From: Akebia trifoliata
Lineage: Eukaryota > Streptophyta > Magnoliopsida > Ranunculales > Lardizabalaceae
Reading direction: 5' to 3'
Assembly (NCBI GenBank): GCA_017979445.1
Contig: CM030714.1
Location: 3,968,001-4,032,000 of the forward strand
Length of the DNA stretch: 64,000 nt
The notes under the pieces are model-generated. The model saw nothing but the letters and a program-made list of their open reading frames with translations, did no database searches and was not told the origin of the DNA. Below are positions 10,925 through 23,200 of this stretch, in pieces (position 1 is the stretch's first letter; the number at the start of each line of letters is the position of its first letter). Both the position numbers and the translations under genes were made by a program.

Positions 10925-11956
10925 ACACTCCCTCAATCATATGTTTCATTTGATAAAGAATGCACGATTGGTTACAAAGTAACCTCAAAGTCCCTAGTCG
11001 ATTTAATGAATACTTGATTTTGTCAAAGAGCTTTCATCATGCTAATGATGGTCATCATTTGCTAGTGAATATATCACTGATGCGTCGTGTTCATCATAGA
11101 GTTTGTCTGGGCCGGTAGTCACTAAATCATATCTTTTATAAATGATACTCCCAAGAGTGTTTGATTGGACCAAAGTTACCTAATTTGATATTAAGGATCC
11201 GAACCTTGAACCGATTCAAACTGAAGCAAATTGCGGTACGGTTCGCTCTTCGTTCATCAAATCCAACATATTATTTTATGTTAATTCTTTTACACCCCCT
11301 CCACATATCAATAGTATTTGGGATACTCCCAAAAATTTCAAACTAATAACATGCTTCTTTGACCTTTCTCTTTATTAATTAACTGATGGAAAATAACCAA
11401 ATACCACATCTTAAACTTTGAAATAAAAATGTTCTACCCTCTTCAAACTATTTTTACGCTACTCATTACTTCAACATTTAAAGACCCTCATCTCTATCTA
11501 CCCCTATGAAATAGGTACGTTCTTTATTGGCAAACCAAGAACCTAAATTCGAATTGAGCGAACCCACACGTAACATAGGATTGGACAATGTGGCTTGATC
11601 ATATCTCAAAGGAGCGTATAAATGGAGATCATTATGAACGTTGCAATTAGAATAGCAGGTGAAGATTATATTCATAAGAAATTTACCAACTCATGGACAA
11701 GATCATCTTGAAATATGGTGATGGTACACACTCCAAAATATTTACAAAATCGCACTTTTCTATTGTTTTGGTAATTTTTATCGTCTGAAAAACATAACTT
11801 TATAGGGGTAAATTTAGCATTTCATTATATTAATATTAGGAGCATTTACTATATTTACTAGTACCTTTTTTACTGTTCAAAAATACAACTTAGTTACCAA
11901 CATTTTTTTATTGCCTTTGTAAATTAATAGTTTGGAATGTGTAATACTCTGGTAAA
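10925..11956. other. Right end of copy A before the hAT insertion
   Basis: No gene recognised. Bases 11640-11956 match 57839-58135, which gives the uninterrupted target sites of both the hAT element here and the Athila-like element in copy B. Confidence 0.6.
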
Positions 11957-12119
11957 TAGGGATGTACATTTTACTCGTGATGCGAAAATCAAATCAAAAT
12001 TGAGGTCCGAACTCTAGAAAAATCGATTCGAGTTCGGTTTGACCCCCCAAACCGGATTGAACCCGATTTCGGAATGGCTACCCTAGACCGAACCCGAATA
12101 GAAACCCAACTTTTTTTAA

Positions 12120-12290
12120 AAAAAATTTAAATTTTTATTGTCCCCCCCCCCCTCGACATAAAACCCGAAACTGATTTTTCAAAAAAAAAAAGGACAAAAA
12201 ATTTTGAATTTTTTTTACCTACCCCCCTAAATATAATTATTAAAGTTTTTAAATCGTTGGGAAAGGGGGGGGGGGGTGGGGGGCTGAGAT
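12120..12290. repeat. Homopolymer C and G runs
   Basis: A run of 13 C (about 12144-12156) and runs of 12 G plus 6 G (12267-12284) lie about 110 bases apart with A/T runs between. They can pair with each other or, for the G run, form stacked G structures. Run lengths are liable to sequencing error. Confidence 0.7.
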
Positions 12291-12351
12291 TAAACATTGA
12301 TGTTTTATTTTTATTAATATCCCAAAATCAATTCCATTATTCACTACACTA

Positions 12352-13069
12352 AGGGTATGTTTGATTGCACAGTGGAAAATCAATTTCCATGGAAAATGAC
12401 ATTTTTCAAGTGTTTGATTGCACATGGAAATGGAAATTCATTTTCCACCCCATTTAAAAAGTCCACTAAATCATGGATTTCACTTTCCCACCCATATGGG
12501 TGGGAAAATGAAATCCACCCATATTTTCCATCATCAATTCTTCCCTACCACCACCACCACCACCATCATCACCATTACACTAACCTTGTCTTCGTCGTCA
12601 TCGTCATCATCACCATCGCCGTCCCCGTCAGCTCCGTCTCCGACCACCTTCTCTCTCTATCTTCTTCTTTTTCTCCTTTTCCATCCCTCACCTCCTCCGC
12701 CACCACCACCACCACGTTCTCCTCCCATCTTCCTCACTTACCTCCATTGTCGTCTTCACCTCCGTCGCCGCCTCCACCGTCGTCGCCATCGCTGCTACCG
12801 TCGCCGTCACCGCCACCACTTTCTTCGCCACCGTCGCCACATCCTTCCCCCTCCCTCTTCCTCGTCATCTTCTTCTTCCTCTCCCCCTCCTCTCATCTTC
12901 TTCTTCATTCTCCTCTTATTCTTTTTTCTCATATTTTTTTCCATGATTTTATCCAAGTGAAATCAAACAATGGAATTTGATTTTCCAACCCTACCTATTT
13001 TTCATAACTAATTTTCCATGGATTTCAAATTCGATGGAAAGTAACTTTCCATGTAATCAAACATACCCT
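12352..13069. mobile_element. MITE with pyrimidine-rich core, 718 bp
   Basis: Inverted ends AGGGTATGTTTGATTGCA and, at the right, the complement AGGGTATGTTTGATTACATG. Repeated TTTCCATGGAAA-like motifs lie near both ends. The centre (12540-12950) is C/T-rich with CCA/CCG microsatellites, so its two long open frames are low-complexity artefacts. The target duplication is unclear. Confidence 0.65.
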
Positions 13070-14246
13070 GAATTCTCTCAATTTCTTTAATTCATTTTCA
13101 TAATTTTATAGTAAATTCTTTGAGGCCTCTATTAAATTGAGATTAAATTAAGATTTATGTTCAATTAATTTGATCATCAAGTGATGAATATTATTCTACG
13201 TGACAAGATCAAGATCAAATCATCATCAAGTGATCAAGACCAAGTCATCATCAAGTGATCAAGAATTTCTTCTACATAACAAGATCAATCAATCAAATTG
13301 ACGCGTGTCACGATTAACCAATCAACATCAATTTTTTTGACAAGGTGTAGTGGTTCTAATTGTATTCTTAATATTATTAGATTAAGTTTTTTTTCTCCTT
13401 TTTAATCAACTTCTATTAAATTTAATTTTACTGTTAATTTTTATATAATGGATTCTCAATATATTAATATCGATGATTTTCAAAATCTTAATGATCCTCA
13501 AAATTTTGATTTTAATTCATTTACTTACGAGGGGGGAGGGGGAGGGGCTAGTAATGATTCCAAACCTTCTAATCTTAATTTCCTAAAAAATAAAAAAGAT
13601 TTCGATCCGAGGCATGATAACATATTACTTGAATAGATATTGTAAATCTGGACAAAAGTAAAACGAAAAAAGTAAAATGTAATTATTGTGAAATTCTTTT
13701 AACTTATTCTAATACATCTATTGGAATGAGCACAATAAATAAACACATAAAAAATACGTGTCTAAGAAGAAAACAACCTGATATTACTCAAAATCTACTT
13801 AATTGATCAACCACCGACGTCATAAGCATGTGGTCATATGATGCAGAAAAGGTGCGACGGGAAATTGTTAAATTTTATTATTATAAAAGAAATACTATTT
13901 TTAGTAATTGAAAAAATACATTATAAAGAATTTATTCAAAAAAAGTATTTTCCTAATTTTGAAAGTAATTCTAGAAAAACATTAAAAAGAGATGTAATGA
14001 AAATATTTAAAAATAAAAAAATAAAAAAGAAAAAATTATTACAAAATACACCTAGTAAAATATGTTTAACTTCTGATTTATGGACTTCAATTCAAGGTAT
14101 ACTATATAGCCTTAATTAGATTAGGGAGTTGGAGGAGTATTAAGTTTACAAGATCTCTGCCTCAGATGATGAAATTCGAATTCTTAAGGATTTTGGAATC
14201 CATAGGAATCACAGTAAACATCTTCGTAAAGTTATTGTTTGTTGGC

Positions 14247-17200
14247 TGTAGACACCCCATTTTGACATCTGCCTAATTCGACAATTCGTCACCCGATTAC
14301 CGTGAATTCCTAATGATGATCGTAAAGAACTCGAAGGCTTGTGAGTACTGTCCCTAATTCCCTTCGTTTCCACTCTTTTCATCTCTCCTACTCGTTACGA
14401 CTCGACATAGAAATTTACGCACGCTTAGGTTCGCTACACAGTTCAATAACCTAGAGACCTCGTTACGCTAGGAAAATATGACTTTGAAACTTAGAAATAA
14501 TCACGTTGAAACTGAAAGAAATCTCACGTTAAAATTTGTAAAAATCTGTAAAATTCGACAAAATGACTGAAATGCCCCTCGGCCTCCAAACTCAACTTAG
14601 AGACTTCGATCCTTAGGAAAATTAAAATAAAAATCAAAATCTAATTTAATAAAAATTAAAATAAAAATCAAAATCTAATTTAATAAAAATTAAAATAAAA
14701 ATCAAAATCTAATTTAATAAAAATTAAAATCAAATTAAACAATTAAAATCAAATAATTAAACAATTAAAATTAAAATCAAACAACCGATCAAATTAAAAT
14801 TAAAACGTGATCAACAAATTAAATATACTAAAAAAATTTTAAAATCGATCAACCAATAAAAAATTTTTTTCAGTTAATTAATCAACCAATAAAAAATGTC
14901 AAATTCAATCGATCAACCAAATAAAACCTAAATCAAATGGCCAATTAAAAATCAAATTAAAAGATTAAAATCAAGTTAAAATTTTTAAGTAAATCCAAAA
15001 ATTCAAAATACTAAAACTCAAAATTAAAAAATCAACCAACAAAAATTCGAAACAAAACCAATTGATCAACCAATTGCTATTGGCTAATAAGGTACCACTA
15101 ATGCGCTACGAGTAGCGGGAGATCACCCCACCACCATTCTCCCCAAAAAAGAAGCAAGAAGCTAGAGAAATATATGTTAAAAGGAACAAAAAAGGAGAAA
15201 AAAATAAAAGGAATTAGAAAGATAAAAAATTAGAAAGATTTGGCTACATAAAGAAGGACGTTTCCTTCTTCATGGAGGGGCTGCCTCTCTCAACGTCCTT
15301 GGGCTGAACCAGCCAGCACTCACGCACATCTTCTTCTGCTCCTCCATTGACGTCTCATTCTACAGCATCAGGACCATTGCAGCGCAGCCGTCTCTTCAAG
15401 TGTGGCACAGACATCAACTCCATTATACCATTAAACCTGCAACTTCGCTGCCCGGTCTCTGTTCAACTCGTTGCTGCAATACCCAACATCCCAGCCCTCC
15501 TCTTTCTTTATTCCTTGCTGCCCAGCACCCAACAACCTCTCCTTCATCTTCCTCTTATCTCCCTGACGTCCTCTTGGACAGCAATAAAGAGAAGAAGAAG
15601 AAAGAAAGGATTCCTCCTTCGTCTCTCTTTGCTTTCTGCCCTCTCTCTCCTCACGTCCCTCATCTCCCAGCAACATCCCAACAGCCCCTTGCAATTCATC
15701 TCTCCCTCCAACCTTGTTGCAGCCATCCCACATTATTCTCAGCACACGTCCCTGCTCAACTCACACATCTTCTTCTTTTGGCTGCCCCAACACTCCAAAT
15801 CCTTCTAACGGTGCTGCAACACTCCCTTGGAGTCCCTTCAATACAGCCCCCTCCTTCTCACGTTCTACACAGTCAGCCTTGCCACTCTATCTCTGCCCTC
15901 TCTCTACTACGTTCCCCAGCCCCTTTTCTTCGACTTGTTGCCGTAAAAACCAACACCCCAGCCTTTCTCTGCTTCTGTTTCTTGCTGCCCAATGCCCAGC
16001 AACTTCTTTCAATTCCTCTCTGCAAAAGGACATCTCCATCTTTGCTTGCAACGCCTCTCGCTATCCGTTTATATCTTCACAGCCACAGTGCACACAAACT
16101 TTGGGGGTCATACCTGAAGGGATCGACGCCCGATAATTCATTTTATAGGTATGTTCATTGTTGGATTTTTATTATTTTTTATTTTTTTATTTTTATAGTA
16201 GGAGGACTAGGAAGGTATTTTTATTTTATGTAGTTTTTGGTGTTTTTATGTCGATAAGATTAGGATAATTTTTATGTATTCCTTTTTATGCTTTATTTGT
16301 TATTTTGCATATCGGTAAGATTCGGGAACGTTTTTAAGCATCTCTCTTGTTTGATTTTTTTTTATTTTTTTGTTATTTTTTCTTTGATAGGATTAGAGGC
16401 TTCTTCATATTTGCTTTGCATATGGATTGGGTTGGGAGAATGTTTGACTTTCTATTTTATTTTATTTTTATTTCATGCATAAATTTTGTGTTTTGTTTGT
16501 TTTTTTTTTTTTATGTATTGTTGGGTTTGTTTTGCATGTCGATAGGTTAGGGGAATCTTTTATTCATTAGTTTTTATGTAGGTTTCTTAGTGTTTTTATT
16601 TTTATTTTCATTTTTACTTTTTATTTTTTTATTTTTTTGCATGTTTGTAGGATCATAGGTTTCTTTTTTCACAGTTATTATGATCGAGTTGGATGTGCAT
16701 GATCTATGATGATGTTCAAGTGTTTGTATTATTTTAAGGTTTTTCCATGTGATCAACATAGTCCTTGAATTGATAGTTATGCATATTATTGAATGATAAC
16801 TATTTTGGAAAGATTGAAAATCGTGAATACATGTCCGTTTGATTATTTTGAGAATTGGTTGAATATGGGATTTTCTATTGTTATTTTGATTAATTTCCAA
16901 TTTGAGGATTCATCATAAATTCATAATTCTTTGATTTGGAAACTCCTATTTGTAATCTCATTGCAAAATTTGTATTTGGAACTTTCTGATATGGAAATTG
17001 CATAATGGTCTATTTGAGGAAGGAATATATTTATAAATTCCTATTTTAGGAATTTTACTTCTCATCAATTTCTAATTTAGATGATTTTGCAATTTTGTAT
17101 TTAGAAAGTTCATGAATTTAGAAGTTTCTAACTCAAACTTGTGATATTTGGAAAATTTCTATTTCAGGAATGTTCTTTTTTTTAAAAGAAATTTCCAATT

Positions 17201-17807
17201 TGGGAATTCTGCACATATCTCTTGAATTCTGATTTAGGAAATTTTATGTTCCTAATTTGGAAATATTTTAAGTCCCAATTTGACAGGTCTCTATTTGAAA
17301 TCCTCTTATTTAAGATATTCTCATGATTTTCTATTTTGGACAGTTTGAGGAATATTTGCAGGTGAAGTTTCTTAATTAATTTCAGGTCATGGAGCTAATT
17401 AAGGCTTTTTCAAACCTTTCCATATTTTGTGGAATTCAAAGAAGGGCCATGTGACAGTTGGGACAATTTTTAGCCATGGGATTTGATTAGAAAATCCAAC
17501 ATAAATTGATGATGATGATTGGACTGTGACCTTGACTGTAATTTTTGTATGTTGACCATAGGATGATCTTGGATGGTAGTAGAGACCGATCATCTTGATC
17601 GGGCGGGTTCGGTGCCTAACACCTTTCGAAATCCGTAACCTGACCCCTTACCCAATTCTCTAATCCGTGGACCGATCCATATCCATTTGGAGTCATTTAT
17701 GGTTCCTAGACCTAAACTAGGTGGCGACTCCCTTTTTTCAAAAGTCCCCCATTTAATAAATCAGACCCCTATCCACTATTTAGTGAAAAAGGGTCGAGGC
17801 GATTTCA
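14247..17807 (+). repeat. 5' LTR of the Tat/Ogre-type element (3561 bp)
   Basis: Regions in order: a short 5' block; an A-rich block with a 34-bp unit repeated three times (from about 14621); a pyrimidine-rich block (15300-16100); a T-rich block with GTATGT (about 16147); a block of degenerate repeats on TTT.GGAA.TT (16880-17350); and an end block GTGGCGACTCCC...GGTCGAGGCGATTTCA. Long open frames at 15347-16233 lie in the pyrimidine-rich block and look like compositional artefacts, since they recur unchanged only because the two LTRs are recent copies. Confidence 0.93.
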
Positions 17808-17808
17808 G

Positions 17809-17826
17809 TGGCGACTCCACTGGGGA
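17809..17826 (+). promoter_or_regulatory. Primer-binding site (tRNA-Arg type)
   Basis: TGGCGACTCCACTGGGGA starts one base after the 5' LTR end. It begins with TGG, the complement of the tRNA CCA end. Assignment to tRNA-Arg is from memory of Ogre/Tat elements. Confidence 0.8.
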
Positions 17827-18994
17827 TATTAGGGTCAAACTTGACCCGATCCAAGACTATCCTTAGGTTGACATTTTGCTCGAGTCAACCCAGTTGACTC
17901 AATGAGACTCATAGATTAGGTTAGATTTTGTCCTTTTTTTCATTGGGATGTGATTGGATGTAATCAATTATTGTATTCGTTGTGATTGGTTTGATGAGGG
18001 GATGAATGTGATTTGTATAATTGGATATTCGCGAAAATGCCCCGGGCGCACTTTGTCCCTTTGCACACACTCACGAGCATGCATATTCATATTTGCATCA
18101 TAACATGTCCCTCCAAACCCCGTAGCCGGATCCAAGCTAACCTGGTCCTTCGGGACACAGGGGATGACAGTGAACGCTACAACTTCAGTACAGTACATTC
18201 CGGTATATCAAACTGGAGCACCACGTACTGCTTGACTAAGTAAAACTGGGATAGTATATCGGTGTTTCGGGCTGAAGTGATCTAAGCTTTGTCCTAACCT
18301 ATCCTCAATCATATAGTAAGCTTAGAACCTTGAACTTAAGTGCGGTCCCATTAGGCCACGACTCGAATCGACTAAGAGTGCTCCCGGGTTGCTTTACTTA
18401 ATTAACCAAAAGGTAAGAGGGTGGACCGGTCCACACCGCTCAAATTGAACCCGCAATACCGGTCCAACCAAATAAATAATTGGTGAGACATACCGATCAA
18501 TGTCAACTTAAACCAATTAGCCCAATTGATAAACGGATCTTATGGATCAAGACGTGGACCGGTTGGACTAATTGGCTTAAAAATATTACATGAAATGATT
18601 TAAGTAGAATATTTAGATCCATTGGGTCGAACCGGCCCAAACTCAAATGGGTACATAGTCCCAATCACTTTTTATTGGCCAATTTAATTCAATGGATTGA
18701 ATATCTTACAATCAACAAAATCGAGATTAGTAAAGAATCTTATTAAAGGATGTATCGATTAGTACAATCTGGATCTTACTTTTTGAAGGTCGTGCAATCC
18801 TTAATTATGATTCAAAATTTTCTAAGATCCTTGATCAATCAGCAAATCATCTTCATGTAATCCCTTGCTCGGAATGTTTCATCGGTTAGGGACTTTGAAT
18901 CTAAGGGGTTAATCTAATAAATGCTATCAAGAGGGACCTTTAGTTCTAATTGTTAAAACCTACCCTCGGCTCTTCATCGAATAATCCACTATTG
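17827..18994 (+). other. Untranslated leader of the Tat/Ogre-type element
   Basis: About 1.2 kb between the PBS and the first ATG of gag. No frame of note. Autonomous Ogre elements can have an extra ORF upstream of gag; none is seen here. Confidence 0.7.
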
Positions 18995-20794
18995 ATGGGG
19001 TTTCAGGATATTATTGCTCCTAAGCTTAAGCGTCTACCATCTAGTTGGAGTCGAGAGTCGGGTCAGTTAGAGCGAACATCAGCACCAAGTGAACCATCAG
19101 AAATGGCCTCTGAATCTGAACTTGCAGAAATTCGTAAGATCTTGACCGTCTTTGCAATGGATATAAACAACATCAAAAGTAAGGTAGAAGTGTTAGAACA
19201 GATCTCTGAATCGACAAGAAATCCCCCTGATGATCAAAGGGGCAAAGGACCAGAAGGAAGTACTGCTAGAAATCTAGAAGATGTCTACGAGCTTGATGGA
19301 AATGAGGAACACTTCAATGAAAATCCGGTACTGGCTAATAGAATGACCCAACTGGAAACAGCTTTGAAAAGTATAAAAGGGATTGATGAAATCACAGCAG
19401 GCATCGAGGCTTTAAATCAAATCCCTAGAATCTGTTTGCCTGAAAAGTTCGTAATGCCAGAAATGGAAAAATTCAATGGGGTAGGTTGTGCGAGAACGCA
19501 CCTTAAAGTATATGTCACTAACATGCGTACTCTAGGCTTAAGTGATGAGCATATGACATTACTATTTCAACGTACCCTATCAGGATCAGCTTTACGATGG
19601 TTGATGTCCCAGGATCCGTCTATAATCGGGACATGGGAGAATATGTCAAAGCTTTTTTGGCACCAGTACAAGTATAGTACCGAGGTCGAAACCTCTCGAA
19701 GGGATTTAGAGTCAACTAAGCAAAAGAACGGGGAAACATTTACTGACTTCATTGGTCGTTGGAGGGCCAAAGCTGCACAAATGTGGGATAGACCATCAGA
19801 AAAAGAACAAGTGGCGATCATATTGAAAAATCTTTCACAAGGCTATGCTCAGCATTTAGTCGCCCAATACCTCCCCACATTCGAGTCATTGTTACAAGCC
19901 GGTAGCCAAATCGAGGATGCCTTCGCTTCCGGGGTCCTTTCCAATCCTTCCGACAGTAAGCTCAAAAAGCCCTTCCCCAATTCCAAGCCTAGTATTAATC
20001 ATGCCTATGTAGCTAATACATCTGCTACACCCATCCATTCTACTATCTCACCTATTAATCAGGCTAATCCCAATCAACCTCGACCGCGCAGGAAGTTCAC
20101 TAATCTTGGGATGTCTTTGAGTGTGGTCTTTCAGAAGTTATTAAGTAAAGGGCTCATTACCCCTCTTCAACCTCGACCTCTACCAAGTCCACTCCCCGCT
20201 TCTCACAATCCCAACTTATTTTGTGAGTTTCACCAAAATCCAGGCCACCTTACTGAACATTGTGTTGCCCTTCGTCATACTGTTCAAGACCTCATTGATG
20301 CCAAAAAAATTACCATCCTTACCCCTGTGCAACCGGATGTTACCACCAATCCTTTACCCACGTACCAACCTCCTCAGACCTTGAATATGGTATCTAATAC
20401 CCGTCTCCCAGTTGATCCAGTTCTCCTCATCCATCCAATCAATCATAAATCACCTAGCCCTCCCCTTATTAGAATGATAGTTCCCAAGGAAGTTCTCACT
20501 ACTGGTTGTGAGCCATTCAACTTGACTTCAGATGAAATCTACTGCTTATTCCTACCTCATCGTGATAACTCTACTTTGATCACGTATGCTTCAACACAGA
20601 TAGACTTGGAAGAACCCAATTTCTTAAGAGAAGAAAATCCTTACTTATTGGACCAAGAATATGAATACTTTTCCCTCTATTGCAATGAATATGAATATAT
20701 GACTCGAGAAGAAGGAAATCTCAAAATATCTGAACTCGATACGACCTTGGCCAAGGAAGGGGAATCAAGTCTAAATAAGAAAATGTCAGAATAG
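18995..20794 (+). CDS. Gag polyprotein of the Tat/Ogre-type element
   Basis: An open frame of 599 codons from the first ATG (18995); an in-frame TAA lies at 18947-18949. An N-terminal acidic, possibly coiled region (residues about 40-135) is followed by a Retrotrans_gag-type core (about 145-315) with LPEKFVMPEMEKFNG, TLSGSALRWLM, FWHQYKY and ETFTDFIGRWRAKAAQM. A Pro-rich linker leads to a zinc-binding box C-x2-H-x4-H-x4-C (CEFHQNPGHLTEHC, residues about 410-423). The box is followed by LRHTVQDLIDAKKI, the arrangement typical of Tat/Ogre Gag. The product would form the virus-like particle that packages element RNA. The protease that normally follows is not recognisable. The frame is intact although pol is gone, so it may still be made and used in trans. 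Confidence 0.9.
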   Translation: MGFQDIIAPKLKRLPSSWSRESGQLERTSAPSEPSEMASESELAEIRKILTVFAMDINNIKSKVEVLEQISESTRNPPDDQRGKGPEGSTARNLEDVYELDGNEEHFNENPVLANRMTQLETALKSIKGIDEITAGIEALNQIPRICLPEKFVMPEMEKFNGVGCARTHLKVYVTNMRTLGLSDEHMTLLFQRTLSGSALRWLMSQDPSIIGTWENMSKLFWHQYKYSTEVETSRRDLESTKQKNGETFTDFIGRWRAKAAQMWDRPSEKEQVAIILKNLSQGYAQHLVAQYLPTFESLLQAGSQIEDAFASGVLSNPSDSKLKKPFPNSKPSINHAYVANTSATPIHSTISPINQANPNQPRPRRKFTNLGMSLSVVFQKLLSKGLITPLQPRPLPSPLPASHNPNLFCEFHQNPGHLTEHCVALRHTVQDLIDAKKITILTPVQPDVTTNPLPTYQPPQTLNMVSNTRLPVDPVLLIHPINHKSPSPPLIRMIVPKEVLTTGCEPFNLTSDEIYCLFLPHRDNSTLITYASTQIDLEEPNFLREENPYLLDQEYEYFSLYCNEYEYMTREEGNLKISELDTTLAKEGESSLNKKMSE

Positions 20795-21971
20795 GACAAA
20801 CAATCTGAAGAAGAAGATCAAGACTGGCAAATTATCGCAGAATCTCTCAACATTGCTCAGTTGTTCCTTGAAGATTATCATGCTTCAGTCCTACCGATTG
20901 AAAGTGATGTCTTGAGTCCTCAGTCTGTAATCAAACCCATTGTGGGTACCTGTCTTTAATTTCTCTTGAGTCATGTGATTTAGTTTGGGTCTCGCTCTTT
21001 TTATTATTTATTTCGTAATGTCTTATTCTTGTTAGATCGAGTCTAGTCTTTTATTTCTGCTGAGTCAAGTCAGTTTGTCGAGTCTACAATGGTGTCTATC
21101 GCCCCATCTGAATTTAATTGAATAAAAGAAATTTTTGAATACCTCGAGCGCATTAACGAGTTAACTAATAATCTTGCTTTAGGAGAGAATCCTTTAACAA
21201 GGAATCCCCTCCCGAATCAATCATATTTGAACAAGAAGACAAGTTCAGGTTCAACCTCTAATCGAGAAAGCAAAGGTCATTGACCTCGGAAAAAATAATT
21301 CTTAAAAAATTCAGATCGAAACTGACTTATCCCCAGAGGAACACGAGGAGATGATGAATTTATTCAGAAAACTCAAAAAACTTGTTCACGTGGGCCTATG
21401 AGGATATGTTGGGTAAGCTTGGGTGTTGTTCAACAAGAAATGGGTACCTGTCCTACGAACTAGAGCGGAATCACATAATCAGAGGACGAGTCACATCATT
21501 GCTGAATTTCTGAAAAATGGTAAAGAATCCAAAGTGGAGCACTGTAAGGACGGCTAAGAAGAATCTCGAAACTTCTATCACAAATGCGTTAGATACATTG
21601 AGATTGACAAGAGAAATCATAGTCCACGCCTTCAACATGTCAAACTTTGACTCAATTTTCTATACGAACCACTTCAGGGTTTTATGTTATATGATATGAA
21701 AGGAAGTTTGAAATAGAAAATTCGTTTCTTAAAGTATGAATAAAATACCCATCGTTAGAAGGGAATTTGATTTATCGCCATATGAAAGTGGAAATGCGAG
21801 ACATACAAGTTGAAGATTAAGCCTTTAAAGAAAATTACAAATCCAACAAGGAAGGTCATCCTGTCACCAAGACAAAATTATTTGGAAGAGCTATCAGACT
21901 TCAAAGATCATCACGATGCCAAAATGCTAGAATCAATCAACCTTGACCAGATCAAGCGGTACTACATTTAA
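20795..21971 (+). pseudogene. Gag extension and pol leftovers with most of RT-RNase H-integrase deleted
   Basis: After the TAG at 20792 the same frame stays open for 54 more codons to TAA at 20957-20959. Farther on, broken frames give DLSPEEHEEMMNLFRKL and LFTWAYEDMLG (21382-21414). These match the region just before the reverse transcriptase domain in Tat elements (typically ...DVFAWSYEDMPG). NLDQIKRYYI then stop (21939-21971) resembles the C-terminus after integrase. Only about 520 bases separate the two, where some 3 kb is expected, so the catalytic core was lost by internal deletion. Confidence 0.75.
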
Positions 21972-22075
21972 GGAGGCCATCTTTGGCCGGACCAAGTTTC
22001 CTTTTACCCAGTTAAAAATCTTCCTTCTCAGCCCCTCGCAGCCTTTCTCAAAAAAAAAAAAAAAAAAAAAAAAAT

Positions 22076-22122
<47 letters not shown>

Positions 22123-23200
22123 TCGTTCTTTCTAAGCCGGATCATCCAACCTAGGGGAGGGAATGTATTTGAATTACGTTTTGGTCTAATCCCAAAATTT
22201 TGGGGTACGTAGGCAACCTGAGAAGTTACTTCAGGCCCGACCACATTAAAATAAAAAAATATATAGATTCCCCCACGAAGAAAAATTCAAAAAGAAAAAA
22301 AATAATAAAAAAGGGATATTGTCAAGATGGGGAAGAAAATTCAAAGAAAAAGAAATGCCACACCAGGGGCATTTGGATTTTTGAGCCTCAAAATTCCTTT
22401 CTTTTATGCCCAGTCCTAAGCTTACCTATGAAAGCCGTCCTAAGTGCCGCGTGAAAAAGTAAAGGAAGGAAAAATAAAACGTGATCAGACAGTAACTCCA
22501 GAAGTTCAAAAAGGAAGAAAAGCGAAAATAAAGCCTACTAAGTTGAAAACCCGAAAGGGCGACTTAGGCAAAAATCAAGGCAAGCTCGCAAGGTTGAAAG
22601 TCCAAAAGGACAACTCCATCAACTTTGGGACGAATAATTAATCATCATACACTCAATACCCAGTTTGAACCAAATATAGATTCAATGGATTCAAGTGTCT
22701 CGTTTACGATTGATCTGAAAAACTTCACGTCCCTAAGTGAACCGATGGGGAAAAAGAACAGATTCTGTGATGAATTTCAAAAAGAAATATTTTGATCCAA
22801 TTTCTTTGAGCCTGACTCAAAATCTTCAATATAAAAAGTCAAAATTAAAAGTTAAAACTTTATTGCGCTTGCGGTAATCAAAGATTTCAAACTTTCATAA
22901 CAGGGGCACTTTATTTTTCTAAAGAGTACAGTCCCCCCTTTACACAAGGGGCATTTTTTTAAACATATTCCTCAGTGCAACGCTCCCCATCAAACTAGGA
23001 GCATTTTGTTTTGAAGCCTGATCAATTTCGATTCCAAAGGATAAGGTTGACTTTGAATTGAAAGTTACCCTCTTGATAGCAATTTTTGAAAACCCCCGAG
23101 GTTCAAAGAAAATTAAAATGTTGACCGGACCTTCATAAAATCCAACTTTTGCGAAAGGTGTTGTTAATCTCCTAATTATTTTGCCCAGATAAGCAATTTA
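21972..23200 (+). other. 3' untranslated region of the Tat/Ogre-type element, first part
   Basis: Contains an A run followed by (AT)n (22050-22120), then TTTGGGGTACGTAGGCAACC (about 22199) and a purine-rich stretch. Four copies of a GGGGCAYTT-like motif (22367, 22902, 22942, 23005) echo the purine tract before the 3' LTR. No protein is recognised; Lys-rich frames at 22200-22641 look compositional. Confidence 0.7.

Larger units (their letters stand above)
1..11956. repeat. Segmental duplication, copy A
   Basis: Most of this stretch is repeated in the same order and orientation from 35585 onward. Bases 1-445 match 35585-36020, 4595-5275 match 36020-36725, and 5285-11680 match 36986-43410. Bases 11640-11956 match 57839-58135, and 32276-32345 matches about 58130-58268 after the hAT insertion. 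Identity is about 90-95% in the stretches I compared by eye. Roughly 460-4594 has no counterpart in copy B; it holds the NFD6-like gene, a hAT MITE and a SINE candidate. The left edge may lie outside the window. Confidence 0.88.

Noticed and set aside
12357..12980. Open frames of 207 and 180 codons, Pro/Ser- and Thr/Ser-rich
   Set aside because: They lie in a C/T-rich microsatellite core of a MITE, overlap each other in two frames, and are pure low complexity with no family resemblance.
15347..16233. Long open frames repeated at 25607-26511
   Set aside because: They are inside the two LTRs of one young element, so their conservation only reflects recent duplication. The sequence is pyrimidine-rich, which suppresses stops in several frames at once.
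18950..18994. Non-ATG start of the gag frame at 18950
   Set aside because: The codon there is TTG directly after an in-frame TAA. The first ATG at 18995 is the likely start.
22200..22641. Lys-rich open frames as a possible small protein
   Set aside because: Strong A-rich composition, no conserved motif, and located in the non-coding 3' region of the Tat-type element.
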